From JAJCYX01 sp965243825 (GTDB lineage: Bacteria; Chloroflexota; Dehalococcoidia; Lucifugimonadales; Lucifugimonadaceae): DNA of 64,000 bases. The position numbers and the translations under genes were made by a program. Under the pieces are notes generated by a model that worked only from the letters and a program-made list of their open reading frames with translations, was not told the origin of the DNA and did no database searches. The DNA lies in contig CBDEVT010000001.1 in assembly GCA_965243825.1 (NCBI GenBank), forward strand, positions 1,426,001-1,490,000, in the 5' to 3' direction. Of this stretch, positions 55,201 to 63,256 are shown piece after piece; within the stretch, counting starts at the first letter, position 1, and every line of letters begins with the position of its first letter.

Positions 55201-56579
55201 CAGTGTTCCTGCACTACCCGGGAACCCGGTTCGGCATTCTCAGCAAGCCAGTCGGAAGCTGCCTGTCCGGGATGAGGGCCGGAGTAGATCGACATAAAAG
55301 ACAGGACATAGTGTCCGGTGAAGACGAGCGTGATCGCTGCTGGCACTAGCGCGAGATAGCGTCGTTGCGGCCAGAAAGCGTTAAGCAAATCTCCTGCCCA
55401 GAGAAGAGTCCGTGCACCGTACAGAACGAGGAATGGCACCAGTGGCACCATGTAGCGCATGAACTTGACGTCGAACCAGCCTGTGATTAATAAGTAAGGA
55501 ATGACCCAGGCCAGGATCACCAGGTCCACTTTTCGGCGGCCGAACCATGCGAATGCCAGTCCCGCGAGCAATCCGATCCACACGACGATTCCCATCGCTG
55601 GACCCAGGCCCCAGAAGCCAAGCTGGAATATCTGATACCAGTAGCGAGGCGTGTCTGCGTATTGCCGGGTGAAGGGCCAGTCGTTTATTCGTCTGACCAT
55701 CTCGCTTTGATCGCTGATGTTTCCAAAGAAGGTGTCCAGGTCGAGGAACATATAAGGCTGCGTGACAACCACCGTCACGAACGCCACTCCAGTTGCGACG
55801 AGTAACCCACGGAATGCTTGCCACTGCCGGAGAGCTGCCCCCGGTGACCGCCATCCGTTGAGATTGAGAGTGTCACCCGGCCTTGAGAATGCGAATATCG
55901 CGAAGCTGGCGAGCACCGGAACTCCGAGCGGTGATACTGAGAACTTGGTGGTGAAGCCCAGCCCGGCCATGAGACCCATTAGCGCGGCGTCTGAAGTTTT
56001 CCCGTAGTAGGCAACGCGAATCGCAAAGAAGATGGTCGCCGTGATGAACGTCGTCATCAGCGCATCTACCGCGAAGAAATGCGATAGCTGGATGTTCAGC
56101 ACAGCCAGTGCAATCATCCCGGCAGCAAGGAACCCGACTCTGCGCGAGAACCAGCGAGAGCCTAAGAAGAAGACGATCCCGACGGTGAAAGTATCCGCTA
56201 CAGCTGATAGCACTCGCCCAGGGAAGCGGAGATCGAACAGATTCAGGTCGTCTGCCAGGAATGCCTGTGCTCCGTACTGCACGCCTTTCAGCATGTAGTG
56301 CGGCAGGCTACCCCAGTTAAACGAACCCGGATGTAGCGGGCTCTCTTTGGTCCAGAGCACGTCCAGGTTGTCCGAGTCCGGGAATTCGAGCTGCTCAACT
56401 TGGAAGAGAAAGGCTCGTTCATCCGGATGAAACAGACCGCCCTGGTCCCAGTTGATTCCGTAGATGCGGATCGCCAGTGCGAAGGAAAGCAGCAAGAAAA
56501 GGCCAAGCGCCACACGATGGCGGCTCAGCCAGCTCCGCTCTTGCTTCTCAATATGCTGTGGGTCTGTAGGGACGGTCAT
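52242..56579 (-). CDS. Giant membrane glycosyltransferase, PMT-like plus YYY (DUF2298) domains
   Basis: This 1,445-residue protein has more than twenty membrane helices in two parts. The N-terminal half resembles the GT-C mannosyl/arabinosyl transferase (PMT) superfamily, with an acidic first loop, WDQGGLFHPDERAF. The C-terminal half has the Chlor_Arch_YYY (DUF2298) signature: DFAYLNAVARSS, then PFDPWFAGGYLNYYYFGQ. It ends in a soluble region. Such proteins use lipid-linked sugars outside the membrane; the acceptor is unknown. The ATG at 56579 starts just before the first helix. A 46-residue upstream extension is rejected. Confidence 0.9.
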   Translation of the reverse strand: MTVPTDPQHIEKQERSWLSRHRVALGLFLLLSFALAIRIYGINWDQGGLFHPDERAFLFQVEQLEFPDSDNLDVLWTKESPLHPGSFNWGSLPHYMLKGVQYGAQAFLADDLNLFDLRFPGRVLSAVADTFTVGIVFFLGSRWFSRRVGFLAAGMIALAVLNIQLSHFFAVDALMTTFITATIFFAIRVAYYGKTSDAALMGLMAGLGFTTKFSVSPLGVPVLASFAIFAFSRPGDTLNLNGWRSPGAALRQWQAFRGLLVATGVAFVTVVVTQPYMFLDLDTFFGNISDQSEMVRRINDWPFTRQYADTPRYWYQIFQLGFWGLGPAMGIVVWIGLLAGLAFAWFGRRKVDLVILAWVIPYLLITGWFDVKFMRYMVPLVPFLVLYGARTLLWAGDLLNAFWPQRRYLALVPAAITLVFTGHYVLSFMSIYSGPHPGQAASDWLAENAEPGSRVVQEHWEEGIPHRPGITFVHERLPLYNPDGNGVPKFTDITEILENSDYMVLYSNRLWGTIPRLPERYPISTDYYERLFDGSLGYELVFADTRPVESLGVTYREDQFARVSFEPPTGFEQPTGNLLTIAPGWADESFSVYDHPQVLIFENRGRLDRVAMLEEIGLGTPVVQGREVGLLLSADALEQQRTGGTWTDIAFLRNLPEGASWIVWIIAAQIFALFAVPLAFVLFRPFPDRGYLLSKPLGLLIAATSTWLLASAGILEFGFGGAFAGLVILGALSSFALWRRGGEMIEFFRERRRFILFSEMLFLVAFLSFLAIRFANPDLWHPFRGGEKPMDFAYLNAVARSSVMPPFDPWFAGGYLNYYYFGQFLVANMIRFTGIVPSIAYNLAVPLLFAFTFAAAFSVVYNLTSLTIISRKGAVAAVRARSPIVAGIIGGTFVAIAGNIDGLVQVVEGGRRAFVDNVPAGTFDFWRSSRMFERGSPGNEITEFPFFSFLFADLHAHMIVIPFAILALSLALAVFLRASDQEAFWQKWGRLAVLGVAVGALRIINAWDFPTQLLLAGGAVMVGELFVQRRPLTAKLAGGLVKWIFVAAVGFVTYLPFHINFELFNNGVLRSEFHTPLWRYFAIHSIFLLVVISWVVFEMRDQLPALRAWLKRYSNANDMPLWVAPFVAVALSAAILTFAFTQWGTLVFTVVLAAAVAVTAVFVYRSGRPGGRYVLAASGFVVMAMALGGGVDVFTVKDDIGRMNTVFKFYLQAWWLLALASGYFLWLMWSAGRFSLRSLSIPRGAWMTGVAVLAVGVMVYPVLGTNVRIRDRFDTSETGLNGTSYMQTTVHFERDQAGNATPLTLANDLQAIEWLQQNVEGSPVIVEGLTDLYRWGGRVSIYTGLPAVIGWDWHQRQQRVNYAWAVTERRQRVDNFFRTASPQQAAQFLEEFDVRYVYVGELERITYPANGLAKFDDMAAFGLTPVFQSDAVTIYEYSSVQTVSR

Positions 56580-57001
56580 CCGCGTAAATCTGATCTGTTC
56601 TCGGTCAGTTGGTCTGCAGTTGCGAGGACCCTCGTTCCGTCCCTGGCGCGCCATCGATTTGTGATGGAACGGCTGATGCCGCTCTGGTCCAACGTACAAA
56701 GATCGACTGACAAGCATATTCGTGCCATGTGGTTATGCAACAGAGGGTGGTCCATCCAGTTGAGAGGTTATTGCGCGGGCTGCAGAACGTTCACTTGCTA
56801 CTGATTGATCTGTATACGCTTCATGCCGAAGGCACAGACCTCTTCCTGAACAAACATCGCAAGTCGACATTGAAACGAACCTCAGCCTTAACTCGTAAGA
56901 TGGCGAATTGACCCTTCTAATGGCTGCATTTAGTCTGATCCACCTCAATATTCGTGATTCAGCCAGTTGAACCGTTGCCCAGCCCAGCTTTTTAGGAGCC
57001 T
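56580..57001. other. Intergenic region between the glycosyltransferase and M16 peptidase genes
   Basis: This 422-bp divergent region holds no convincing gene. A possible promoter pointing to the peptidase gene is TTCACT (56790-56795), 17 bp, TATACG (56813-56818). The short frames inside it have no family similarity. I see no tRNA, riboswitch or clear operator. Confidence 0.35.
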
Positions 57002-58297
57002 ATGACAGACACGCACTCGTCCAGCCCTGCCGTAACCTTTGAACGTTCAGTCCTCGACAATGGTCTGCGTGTTCTTACCAGCACACTTCCGCACACCAAC
57101 GCAGTCAGTATCAATTTTCTCTTTGGCGCTGGTTCGCGGTACGAAAGCGACGATATAGCAGGTGCTTCTCATCTCTTCGAGCACATGCTTTTCAAGGGAA
57201 CCGAAAGACGACCAACACCGCGTGAAGTTTCAGAGGTCGTAGAAGGCGTTGGTGGAGCGCTCAACGCCTTCACCGATAGAGAATTGACCGGCTACTGGTG
57301 CAGGCTGGCCCGACCGCACTACCAGAACGGTATCGACCTGCTCGCTGACATGGTGCAGAACTCTCTTCTCAGGTCGGAAGATATTGATCGCGAAAAACAG
57401 GTCGTCTACGAAGAGATCCGGGCCACCCACGATTCGCCTGCCGGCCGCACCGGAATGATCCTTGAAGAAACCATGTGGCCAGACCAGCCGCTGGGCCGCG
57501 ACGTCGCAGGTACGGTCGAATCGGTTGGAGCGATCAGTCGTGATGCGATGCTGGACTACCTCCACACGCAGTACGTTGCCTCCAACACTGTGATCTCAAT
57601 CGCAGGAAATATTCAGCATGAGGAGGTGGTCAGTCAGATCGATGACCTCCTGGGTGGCTTGGATGACGGCACTCCCCTGCCGATGAGCTCATTCGTTGAC
57701 AACCTCGAAGGTCCTGTAGCACGGGTCGAGATGCGACCCACGGAACAGGCTCACGTGGCCATCGGCATACATGGACTGTCAATGAGCGATAGCGATCGGC
57801 ACGCACTCAGTTTGTTGTCAGTGATTCTTGGCGAATCGATGAGCAGTCGTCTCTTCGAGGAGATTCGCGAGAAGCGCGGGCTTGCCTACGACATCCATAG
57901 TTCTGCAGGAACGATGTCCGATACAGGTCTTCTGGTAGTGGAATCCGGAATCGACCCGGCACGTGTTGAGGCTGCAGTTCCGGTGATCGTTGAGGAAGTC
58001 GCTAAGATGCGCGACGGGGTCACAGACAGAGAGTTCACGCAGGCGAAGGAACTCAGCAAAGGTCGAATGCTGCTACGCATGGAAGAGAGCCGAGTAGTGT
58101 CCAATTTCCTCGGAGGCCAGGAACTGCTGAAGGGCGAAATTCGGACCGTTGAGCAGGTGATAGCAGATCTTGATGCCGTGGAACCGGATGACATAGCGAG
58201 GGTCGCTAAGCGAGTTATTCGGCCAGACAAGATGGCGCTGTCAATGGTTGGCCCCTTCGATGACCCCATTCCTTTTAAGGAAGCAATGCGCTTCTAG
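57002..58297 (+). CDS. M16-family zinc metallopeptidase
   Basis: This 431-residue protein of the insulinase/processing-protease family shows the inverted zinc motif HLFEH (H57-x-x-E60-H61) in a GAGSRYE...HLFEHMLFKGTERR setting. A downstream Glu ligand lies in YEEIRATHDSP (about 137). The C-terminal half is the inactive M16_C domain with the YR/F-type substrate loop. It degrades peptides. It is the active member; no partner beta-type gene is beside it. An XRE regulator gene follows 111 bp later. Confidence 0.93.
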   Translation: MTDTHSSSPAVTFERSVLDNGLRVLTSTLPHTNAVSINFLFGAGSRYESDDIAGASHLFEHMLFKGTERRPTPREVSEVVEGVGGALNAFTDRELTGYWCRLARPHYQNGIDLLADMVQNSLLRSEDIDREKQVVYEEIRATHDSPAGRTGMILEETMWPDQPLGRDVAGTVESVGAISRDAMLDYLHTQYVASNTVISIAGNIQHEEVVSQIDDLLGGLDDGTPLPMSSFVDNLEGPVARVEMRPTEQAHVAIGIHGLSMSDSDRHALSLLSVILGESMSSRLFEEIREKRGLAYDIHSSAGTMSDTGLLVVESGIDPARVEAAVPVIVEEVAKMRDGVTDREFTQAKELSKGRMLLRMEESRVVSNFLGGQELLKGEIRTVEQVIADLDAVEPDDIARVAKRVIRPDKMALSMVGPFDDPIPFKEAMRF

Positions 58298-58408
58298 ACC
58301 TGGATGACTGGCCTCAACTCCACCGGGTTCCGTGTAAGTTCAATTTCCGCAAGAAATGGCTGCGAAAAAACTTGGGGAAACAGCGTCGATAGGCGTAGCT
58401 TTTGATGC

Positions 58409-58855
58409 ATGTTGACCCGCCAGCCACCGCCACCAGATTTTGAATGGACCTCGGAAAGCATCCGTGCTCTCCGCAGCCACCTCGGCCAATCCCAGGCCGC
58501 TCTAGCCCGCGAGCTTGGCATCCGCCAGCAAACGGTCAGTGAGTGGGAGACAGGGATGTACAAACCTCGAGGCGCTTCAGTGACGATTCTCACGTTGCTG
58601 GCCGTCAGTTCGGGGTTCCAGTTTGACCTGCCCGAGGCACGTGAGGCTCCGTCAAACGGCGGTGCTTCCCGCTCACACGGTGGTCCCGCCCCTCGCCAAT
58701 CATCTTATTCGGCGCCGCGCGAGATAAAAGGCCCTCGAACCCACCCGGACTGGGTTCGCACTTCAGCCGTCTCATCAAACGCCAGCAGTACTCGGAACGT
58801 GGGCCGTCAATCTGGTCCGTTGTTTGAGATTCGGGACGGCGAAATCCCGATGTAG
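58409..58855 (+). CDS. XRE-type helix-turn-helix regulator
   Basis: This 148-residue protein has a helix-turn-helix at about 17-60 (SIRALRSHLGQSQAALARELGIRQQTVSEWETG), typical of the XRE/Cro family. A Ser/Pro/Arg-rich, probably disordered section follows (about 75-135), then a short end, GPLFEIRDGEIPM. DNA target unknown. The start is the ATG at 58409 (MLTRQPPPP). It lies downstream of the M16 gene, but there is no evidence that it controls it. Confidence 0.82.
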   Translation: MLTRQPPPPDFEWTSESIRALRSHLGQSQAALARELGIRQQTVSEWETGMYKPRGASVTILTLLAVSSGFQFDLPEAREAPSNGGASRSHGGPAPRQSSYSAPREIKGPRTHPDWVRTSAVSSNASSTRNVGRQSGPLFEIRDGEIPM

Positions 58856-58922
58856 TAGTCAACCTGGCGCTTTTTTGCGTCCGGTGTTGCACGGTTCCTG
58901 ATCGTCCGGTTGTTACCACGCG

Positions 58923-58951
58923 TTGACACTCACTCTGCGCGGGCCTAGCAT
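58923..58951 (+). promoter_or_regulatory. Sigma-70 type promoter of the AsnC-like gene
   Basis: TTGACA (58923-58928), exactly 17 bp, then TAGCAT (58946-58951). It lies about 120 bp before the AsnC-like start and points the right way. Its form is close to that of the groESL promoter. Confidence 0.65.
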
Positions 58952-59071
58952 TCCGCGCTACCGAGGACGCGCAAATCACAGCGCGTGCTGATCAGCCCGT
59001 GAGTGTGGCCGCACTTCTGTCGAAGTCATACTGGCCAGCGAATGGCGGCCACTCCATTTAGGAGAGGTCGC

Positions 59072-59320
59072 GTGGCAAATCTGACGAGAGCGTACATCCT
59101 GATCGAGACTTCAGTGGGCAAGACCGGTGAAGTTATCGACAAGCTGCGAAGCCTGGATTCGATGACGACAGTTGATGCGGTTACGGGTCCCTTTGACATC
59201 ATTGCCGTCGCAGAAGCAGACACCTTGAATGAGATCGGTGATCTGATCAGCGATGGCATGCACCGGATCCCTGGAATCGTCAAGACAATCACCTGTTTGT
59301 CTGTCAGCATCCAGGACTGA
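59072..59320 (+). CDS. Stand-alone Lrp/AsnC ligand-binding (RAM) domain protein
   Basis: This 82-residue protein is the RAM domain of Lrp/AsnC regulators without the DNA-binding half. It has the ARAYILIET-like opening (LTRAYILIETSVGK), a central VTGPFDIIAVAEADT and a final GIVKTITCLSV. Such proteins bind amino acids and may modulate other regulators. The GTG at 59072 follows a strong AGGAGAGG (59060-59067). Its stop is 37 bp before an acyl-CoA dehydrogenase gene, so it may sense a metabolite for that operon. Confidence 0.85.
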   Translation: MANLTRAYILIETSVGKTGEVIDKLRSLDSMTTVDAVTGPFDIIAVAEADTLNEIGDLISDGMHRIPGIVKTITCLSVSIQD

Positions 59321-59357
59321 CACCGCCCTGTTGAGTGATCGGCTTATTTTTTTCCGT

Positions 59358-60536
59358 ATGCGATTCGAGTTCACCAGCGAAGATGAGCAGTTCCGGCAAG
59401 AACTGCGCGAGTTCCTCGCAGAGAACCTACCTGCTGGATGGACCGGCCCTGCAGATGAAGCTGATGATAACGACTGGGCTCTGAATCAGCGGATGCGCAA
59501 AGCTCTGGCTGATCGTGGCTGGCTGGTCATGCACTGGCCCGAACGATACGGCGGCCAAGACGCTTCGGCGATGCGAAACATCATCTTTGCTGAAGAGATG
59601 GCCTACCATCGCGCCCCTGGTAACGATCGGTTTGGCACCCGGATGATCGGTCCGGTTCTGATGCACTACGGCACGGAAGCGCAGAAGGCTGAGTATCTGC
59701 CAGACATCGCTTCCGGAGGAATGCAGTGGTGCCAGGGCTACTCTGAACCGGACGCCGGTTCGGACCTCGCATCTCTGAAGACTCGCGCCGTTCGAAGCGG
59801 CAACACGTTCATCGTCAATGGCGCAAAGATCTGGACATCGCTGGCTCACAGGGCAGAGATGATGTTCATGCTGGTGCGCACCGACGCAGATGCACCGAAA
59901 CATCGAGGCATCTCGATGCTGTTGGTCGATATGAAATCCCCGGGTGTTGAAGTTCAGCCGATTATCAACATGGCAGGTACCCACAGCTTCAACCAGGTGA
60001 TCTTCGACAACGTTGAAGTCCCCGAAGAGAACCTTGTCGGGGACCTCAACAATGGCTGGCGAGTTGGCATGTCCGTGCTCAACTACGAACGATCAGGAGT
60101 GGACTATGTCGGCTGGGGACAGCGTGCTTGGGATGAGTTGGCGCAGTTCTGCAAAACGGAGATTGGCCCGGATGGAAGACCTTTGTCGACGGACCCGCAC
60201 GTGAGACGGAGGTTGGCCGAGTTGGACGCGGAGCTTGAGGGGGCTCGACTTCTGACGTATGACGTGGCCTGGCACCAGCAACAGGGAGAGGCTCCGGCGG
60301 ATGTCGCATCAATGAGCAAACTGGCCGGAACTGTCGCTAATCGAAACGTACTCGACTACGGCCTCCAGCTACTCGGAATGTACGGTGTACTTGAGAAAGA
60401 TTCACCTCATAGCAAGTTGCAAGGCCGCTTCTTCAAGATGCGCATGTTCTATACATCCGGCGAGATACTTGCAGGGACGACAGAAATACAGAAAAACCTG
60501 GTTGCCTGGAGAGGATTGGAACTGCCGCGCGTGTAG
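59358..60536 (+). CDS. Acyl-CoA dehydrogenase (probable catalytic subunit)
   Basis: This 392-residue flavoenzyme introduces a double bond into acyl-CoA. It has WCQGYSEPDAGSDLASLKT, the FAD-contacting GAKIWTS block and the C-terminal LAGTTEIQKNLVAWRGL. A Glu sits in LNYERSG, where isovaleryl- and long-chain-type enzymes hold their catalytic base. The ATG at 59358 gives MRFEFTSEDEQFR, the usual start. A second, more diverged acyl-CoA dehydrogenase gene follows at once, which suggests a two-subunit enzyme like the FadE pairs of sterol degraders. Confidence 0.93.
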   Translation: MRFEFTSEDEQFRQELREFLAENLPAGWTGPADEADDNDWALNQRMRKALADRGWLVMHWPERYGGQDASAMRNIIFAEEMAYHRAPGNDRFGTRMIGPVLMHYGTEAQKAEYLPDIASGGMQWCQGYSEPDAGSDLASLKTRAVRSGNTFIVNGAKIWTSLAHRAEMMFMLVRTDADAPKHRGISMLLVDMKSPGVEVQPIINMAGTHSFNQVIFDNVEVPEENLVGDLNNGWRVGMSVLNYERSGVDYVGWGQRAWDELAQFCKTEIGPDGRPLSTDPHVRRRLAELDAELEGARLLTYDVAWHQQQGEAPADVASMSKLAGTVANRNVLDYGLQLLGMYGVLEKDSPHSKLQGRFFKMRMFYTSGEILAGTTEIQKNLVAWRGLELPRV

Positions 60537-60581
60537 TTGACGACTGCAACCGTCCGCACTCGCATAACAGTCCGTCAAGAA

Positions 60582-61697
60582 ATGGATTTTGGCCTTAACG
60601 AAACTGAAGAGATGATCCGCAGCAGCGCGCGTGAGTTTCTCGAGCGCGAGGCAGGACCGAAGCTTGTGCGTGGCGGTGTCGATAGCACAATCGAGTTCTG
60701 GCATCAGGTTTCCGAGATGGGATGGCCAGGACTTGCTATTTCTGATGTTCATGGCGGGGCCGGCATGGGTCTTGATTCGCTGGGAGTCCTGGCCGAGCAA
60801 TGGGGTGCATACCTGGCAAAAGGGCCGCTGTTCGAATCGGCTGTCCTCGTGGCACCGGCAATCGAACGACATGCAAGTGTTCGACTAAAAAAGGAAGTGC
60901 TCCCACGGCTGGCCGACGGTAGTAGTACCGCTACGGTCGCGTTGATGGAAGGGGGTTTAAGTTGGCGCTCTGAAGACATCGACTCAGTCGCTGTTAAAAC
61001 AGAGAACGGCTGGGCTATTACCGGAACCAAGCGCTTCGTTAACTACGGTAAGGACGCGTCTTACCTGTTGATAGCCGCGCGAACGGGGAGCAAGCCGGCC
61101 GAAATTTCGCTTTTTCTGATCGATCGACAATCTACAGGCATTTCTGAAGAGTCGTTGGAACATGCAACCGGTACGCCAACAAGTGTTCTGTCACTAAACG
61201 AAGTGTTGGCAGACAGTTCACGACTCATCGGCGGTGTCCATGAAGGCAGTTCCATCTTCGATGAACTGGTTACACGTGCGGCGGCGTTCAGGTCTATCCA
61301 ACTTGCCGGGCTTGGGCGCCGAGTTCTCGAGATAACGACTGCGTATGTGAAGGAACGCAAACAGTTTGGTGTTCCGATCGGCTCGTTCCAGGCTGTGCAG
61401 CATCACCTCGCAGATATGGCGGTTTCCGTCCAACGTTCCGAACATCTTGCCAGGCGTGCAGTGTGGGCCGTTTCCGAGAAATCAGAAGACGCCAACGTGC
61501 ATGTATCACGAGCAAAGCAGGTCACAAGTGCGCTTATTCCGCAAGTTTGCTGGACGGCGCATCAGTGTCACGGCGCGATAGGATTCACCATGGAGCATGA
61601 TTTGCACTTCTACACGAGACATGCGCTTTCATGGGCTACTGAGTTTGGCGACGCAGCAAAACAATCTGATCAACTCGCTTCAGCGCTTGGCCTGTAG
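60582..61697 (+). CDS. Acyl-CoA dehydrogenase (probable non-catalytic partner)
   Basis: This 371-residue member of the family has an opening (MDFGLNETEEMIRSSAREFL) and a C-terminal CHGAIGFTMEHDLHFY resembling the partner subunits of heteromeric FadE enzymes. The residue matching the catalytic Glu of the neighbouring gene appears to be missing (TRAAAFRSIQLAG where YERSG lies in the other). It probably works as the second subunit in an alpha2-beta2 enzyme. A TTG at 60537 is a possible alternative start. It sits 45 bp behind the first gene. Confidence 0.88.
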   Translation: MDFGLNETEEMIRSSAREFLEREAGPKLVRGGVDSTIEFWHQVSEMGWPGLAISDVHGGAGMGLDSLGVLAEQWGAYLAKGPLFESAVLVAPAIERHASVRLKKEVLPRLADGSSTATVALMEGGLSWRSEDIDSVAVKTENGWAITGTKRFVNYGKDASYLLIAARTGSKPAEISLFLIDRQSTGISEESLEHATGTPTSVLSLNEVLADSSRLIGGVHEGSSIFDELVTRAAAFRSIQLAGLGRRVLEITTAYVKERKQFGVPIGSFQAVQHHLADMAVSVQRSEHLARRAVWAVSEKSEDANVHVSRAKQVTSALIPQVCWTAHQCHGAIGFTMEHDLHFYTRHALSWATEFGDAAKQSDQLASALGL

Positions 61698-61771
61698 GGG
61701 TATTTCCAGAATCGTTGGGCATAGACTGTCCTCAGAGTTCAGTTCAGGTAACAAGCAAAGGATTTCCTTAA

Positions 61772-62173
61772 ATGTGGCGGGACGTTGACGAAGAAGAGAA
61801 AGCTATTGATCCCGGGTGCGTCTTCTGTCGAATCGTTTCGGGAACCCTTCCCAGCAGGCAGGTCTACAGTGATGAGAACGTCCTCGCGTTCCACGATGTG
61901 ACTCCAGTTGCCAAGGTGCACATCCTTGTGATTCCCAAGCTGCATGTGACCCGGCTTGAGGAAGCGACCGACGCCGATGAGCAACTGCTCGGGCATCTAC
62001 TGAGAATTGCAACTCAGGTCGCTCAGCAAATGGGTATCTCCGAAAGTGGATATCGAATCGCGATCAACCAGGGTGCTGACGCCGGCCAGGTGCTAGATCA
62101 TCTTCACGTCCATGTGATGGGTGGGCAGAATCTGTACCCGCTCGGTGAAACGAGCACCGGCACAGAGGGCTGA
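61772..62173 (+). CDS. HIT-family nucleotide hydrolase (Hint-like)
   Basis: This 133-residue protein has the histidine triad HLHVHVMGG (H-x-H-x-H) and a zinc-type Cys pair, CVFCRI, near residue 14. These mark the HINT branch, which hydrolyses purine phosphoramidates. The strand VHILVIPKLHV is typical. The ATG start precedes a short acidic lead (MWRDVDEEEK). It lies 74 bp after the acyl-CoA dehydrogenase pair. Its link to that pathway, if any, is unknown. Confidence 0.93.
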   Translation: MWRDVDEEEKAIDPGCVFCRIVSGTLPSRQVYSDENVLAFHDVTPVAKVHILVIPKLHVTRLEEATDADEQLLGHLLRIATQVAQQMGISESGYRIAINQGADAGQVLDHLHVHVMGGQNLYPLGETSTGTEG

Positions 62174-62232
62174 TTTCGACAGCACCAATTCAGGTTATCG
62201 CCGCGCTCACACGGAACCCTAACTCTGGAAGC

Positions 62233-62261
62233 TTGCGAAGCAGTTGACCCGCGCGCATAAT
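62233..62261 (+). promoter_or_regulatory. Likely promoter of the molybdenum hydroxylase operon
   Basis: TTGCGA (62233-62238), 17 bp, then CATAAT (62256-62261). Start of transcription is expected near 62268, giving a leader of about 115 nt before the first gene. Confidence 0.5.
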
Positions 62262-62352
62262 GAGGCCGCCTGTGAGGCGTGCCGTCTTATGATGCTGCCG
62301 AACTGGCACAAGGCCTCACAGCCGACTCTGCTGGCAACTCTCTTATTGCCAG
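62261..62352 (+). ncRNA. Possible structured leader upstream of the molybdenum hydroxylase genes
   Basis: Several pairings are possible in this stretch. TGAGGCC (62261-62267) pairs with GGCCTCA (62312-62318). Inside it are CGCCT/AGGCG (62267-62279) and TGCC/GGCA (62280-62283 with 62305-62308). A separate perfect hairpin, CTGGCAA (62331-62337) with TTGCCAG (62346-62352), lies just before the ribosome-binding site. The outer helix would need transcription from upstream of the predicted promoter. It might be a regulatory RNA such as a cofactor sensor, but I do not recognise a known riboswitch consensus. Confidence 0.3.
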
Positions 62353-62382
62353 TTCACGCGACGAGATGAAAGGAGCGGGTTT

Positions 62383-63255
62383 TTGCATCCGTTCGCGTAT
62401 GTTGCACCAAAGACCGTTGATGAAGCCGTGGCGGTCCTAGAAAAGCACGGTGACCGAGCTCGTCCGATAGCTGGCGGAACAGACCTGCTGGTTCAGGCCA
62501 GAGGCGGACGCTTTGACCTCGACGCAGTTGTCGATATCAAGAAGATCCCCGAGCTTGTAGCCATTAAGAATGATGATTCTGGGCTGGAGATGGGCGCAGC
62601 GGTGCCCTGCTATCAGCTTTATGAGAACGCTGAGTTGTCCGCCGAATACCCGGGCATCATGGATGCGGCGTCACTAATCGGCGGAATCCAGATCCAGTCG
62701 CGAGCCGGAATTGGTGGGAATCTCTGCAATTCCACGCCCAGTGGCGACAGCATCTGTCCGATCATCGTTCACTACGGAGTGGCCACGATCGCCGGTCCGA
62801 ACGGTCGTCGCGAAGTGGCGACTGAAGATTTCTGCACCGGTCCCGGTAGAAATGTCCTCGAAAAGGGCGAGTTGCTGGTTAGCCTCAAGTTCCCTAAACC
62901 ATCAAGTTCTTTCGGCGCTGCTTACGAGCGCTTCATCCCGCGAAACGAGATGGACATTGCGGTTGCGGGTGTAGCTGCGTCGGTAGAACTCAGTTCCGAC
63001 GGCAAGACTGTTGAGAAGGCACGAGTGGCACTCGCCTCAGTCGCACCAGTTCCGGTTCTAGCCGAAGCCGCGGCGAACGAGATAATTGGAAAGAGCGCAG
63101 ACGACGAAGACGCAATCGCTGCAGCAGGCAAAGCCGCCGCCGCCGCCGCAAGTCCCATCGCAGACATGCGTGGCACCGTCGAGCAGCGCAAGCACCTGGT
63201 TGATGTATTGACCAGGAGAATGATTAAGAAGGCTATCGAGAGGGCGAGGAGCTAG
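62383..63255 (+). CDS. Molybdenum hydroxylase FAD subunit (CoxM/XdhB type)
   Basis: This 290-residue medium subunit carries FAD and passes electrons onward. It has the FAD motifs AGGTDLLV (about 31-38) and IGGNLCNSTPSGD (about 111-123), as in xanthine and carbon monoxide dehydrogenase families. The TTG start is fixed by AAAGGAG (62369-62375), seven bases upstream. The C-terminal section is Ala-rich. It starts an operon in the order medium, small, large. The substrate depends on the large subunit, whose active site lies beyond the window. Confidence 0.93.
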   Translation: MHPFAYVAPKTVDEAVAVLEKHGDRARPIAGGTDLLVQARGGRFDLDAVVDIKKIPELVAIKNDDSGLEMGAAVPCYQLYENAELSAEYPGIMDAASLIGGIQIQSRAGIGGNLCNSTPSGDSICPIIVHYGVATIAGPNGRREVATEDFCTGPGRNVLEKGELLVSLKFPKPSSSFGAAYERFIPRNEMDIAVAGVAASVELSSDGKTVEKARVALASVAPVPVLAEAAANEIIGKSADDEDAIAAAGKAAAAAASPIADMRGTVEQRKHLVDVLTRRMIKKAIERARS

Positions 63256-63256
63256 C

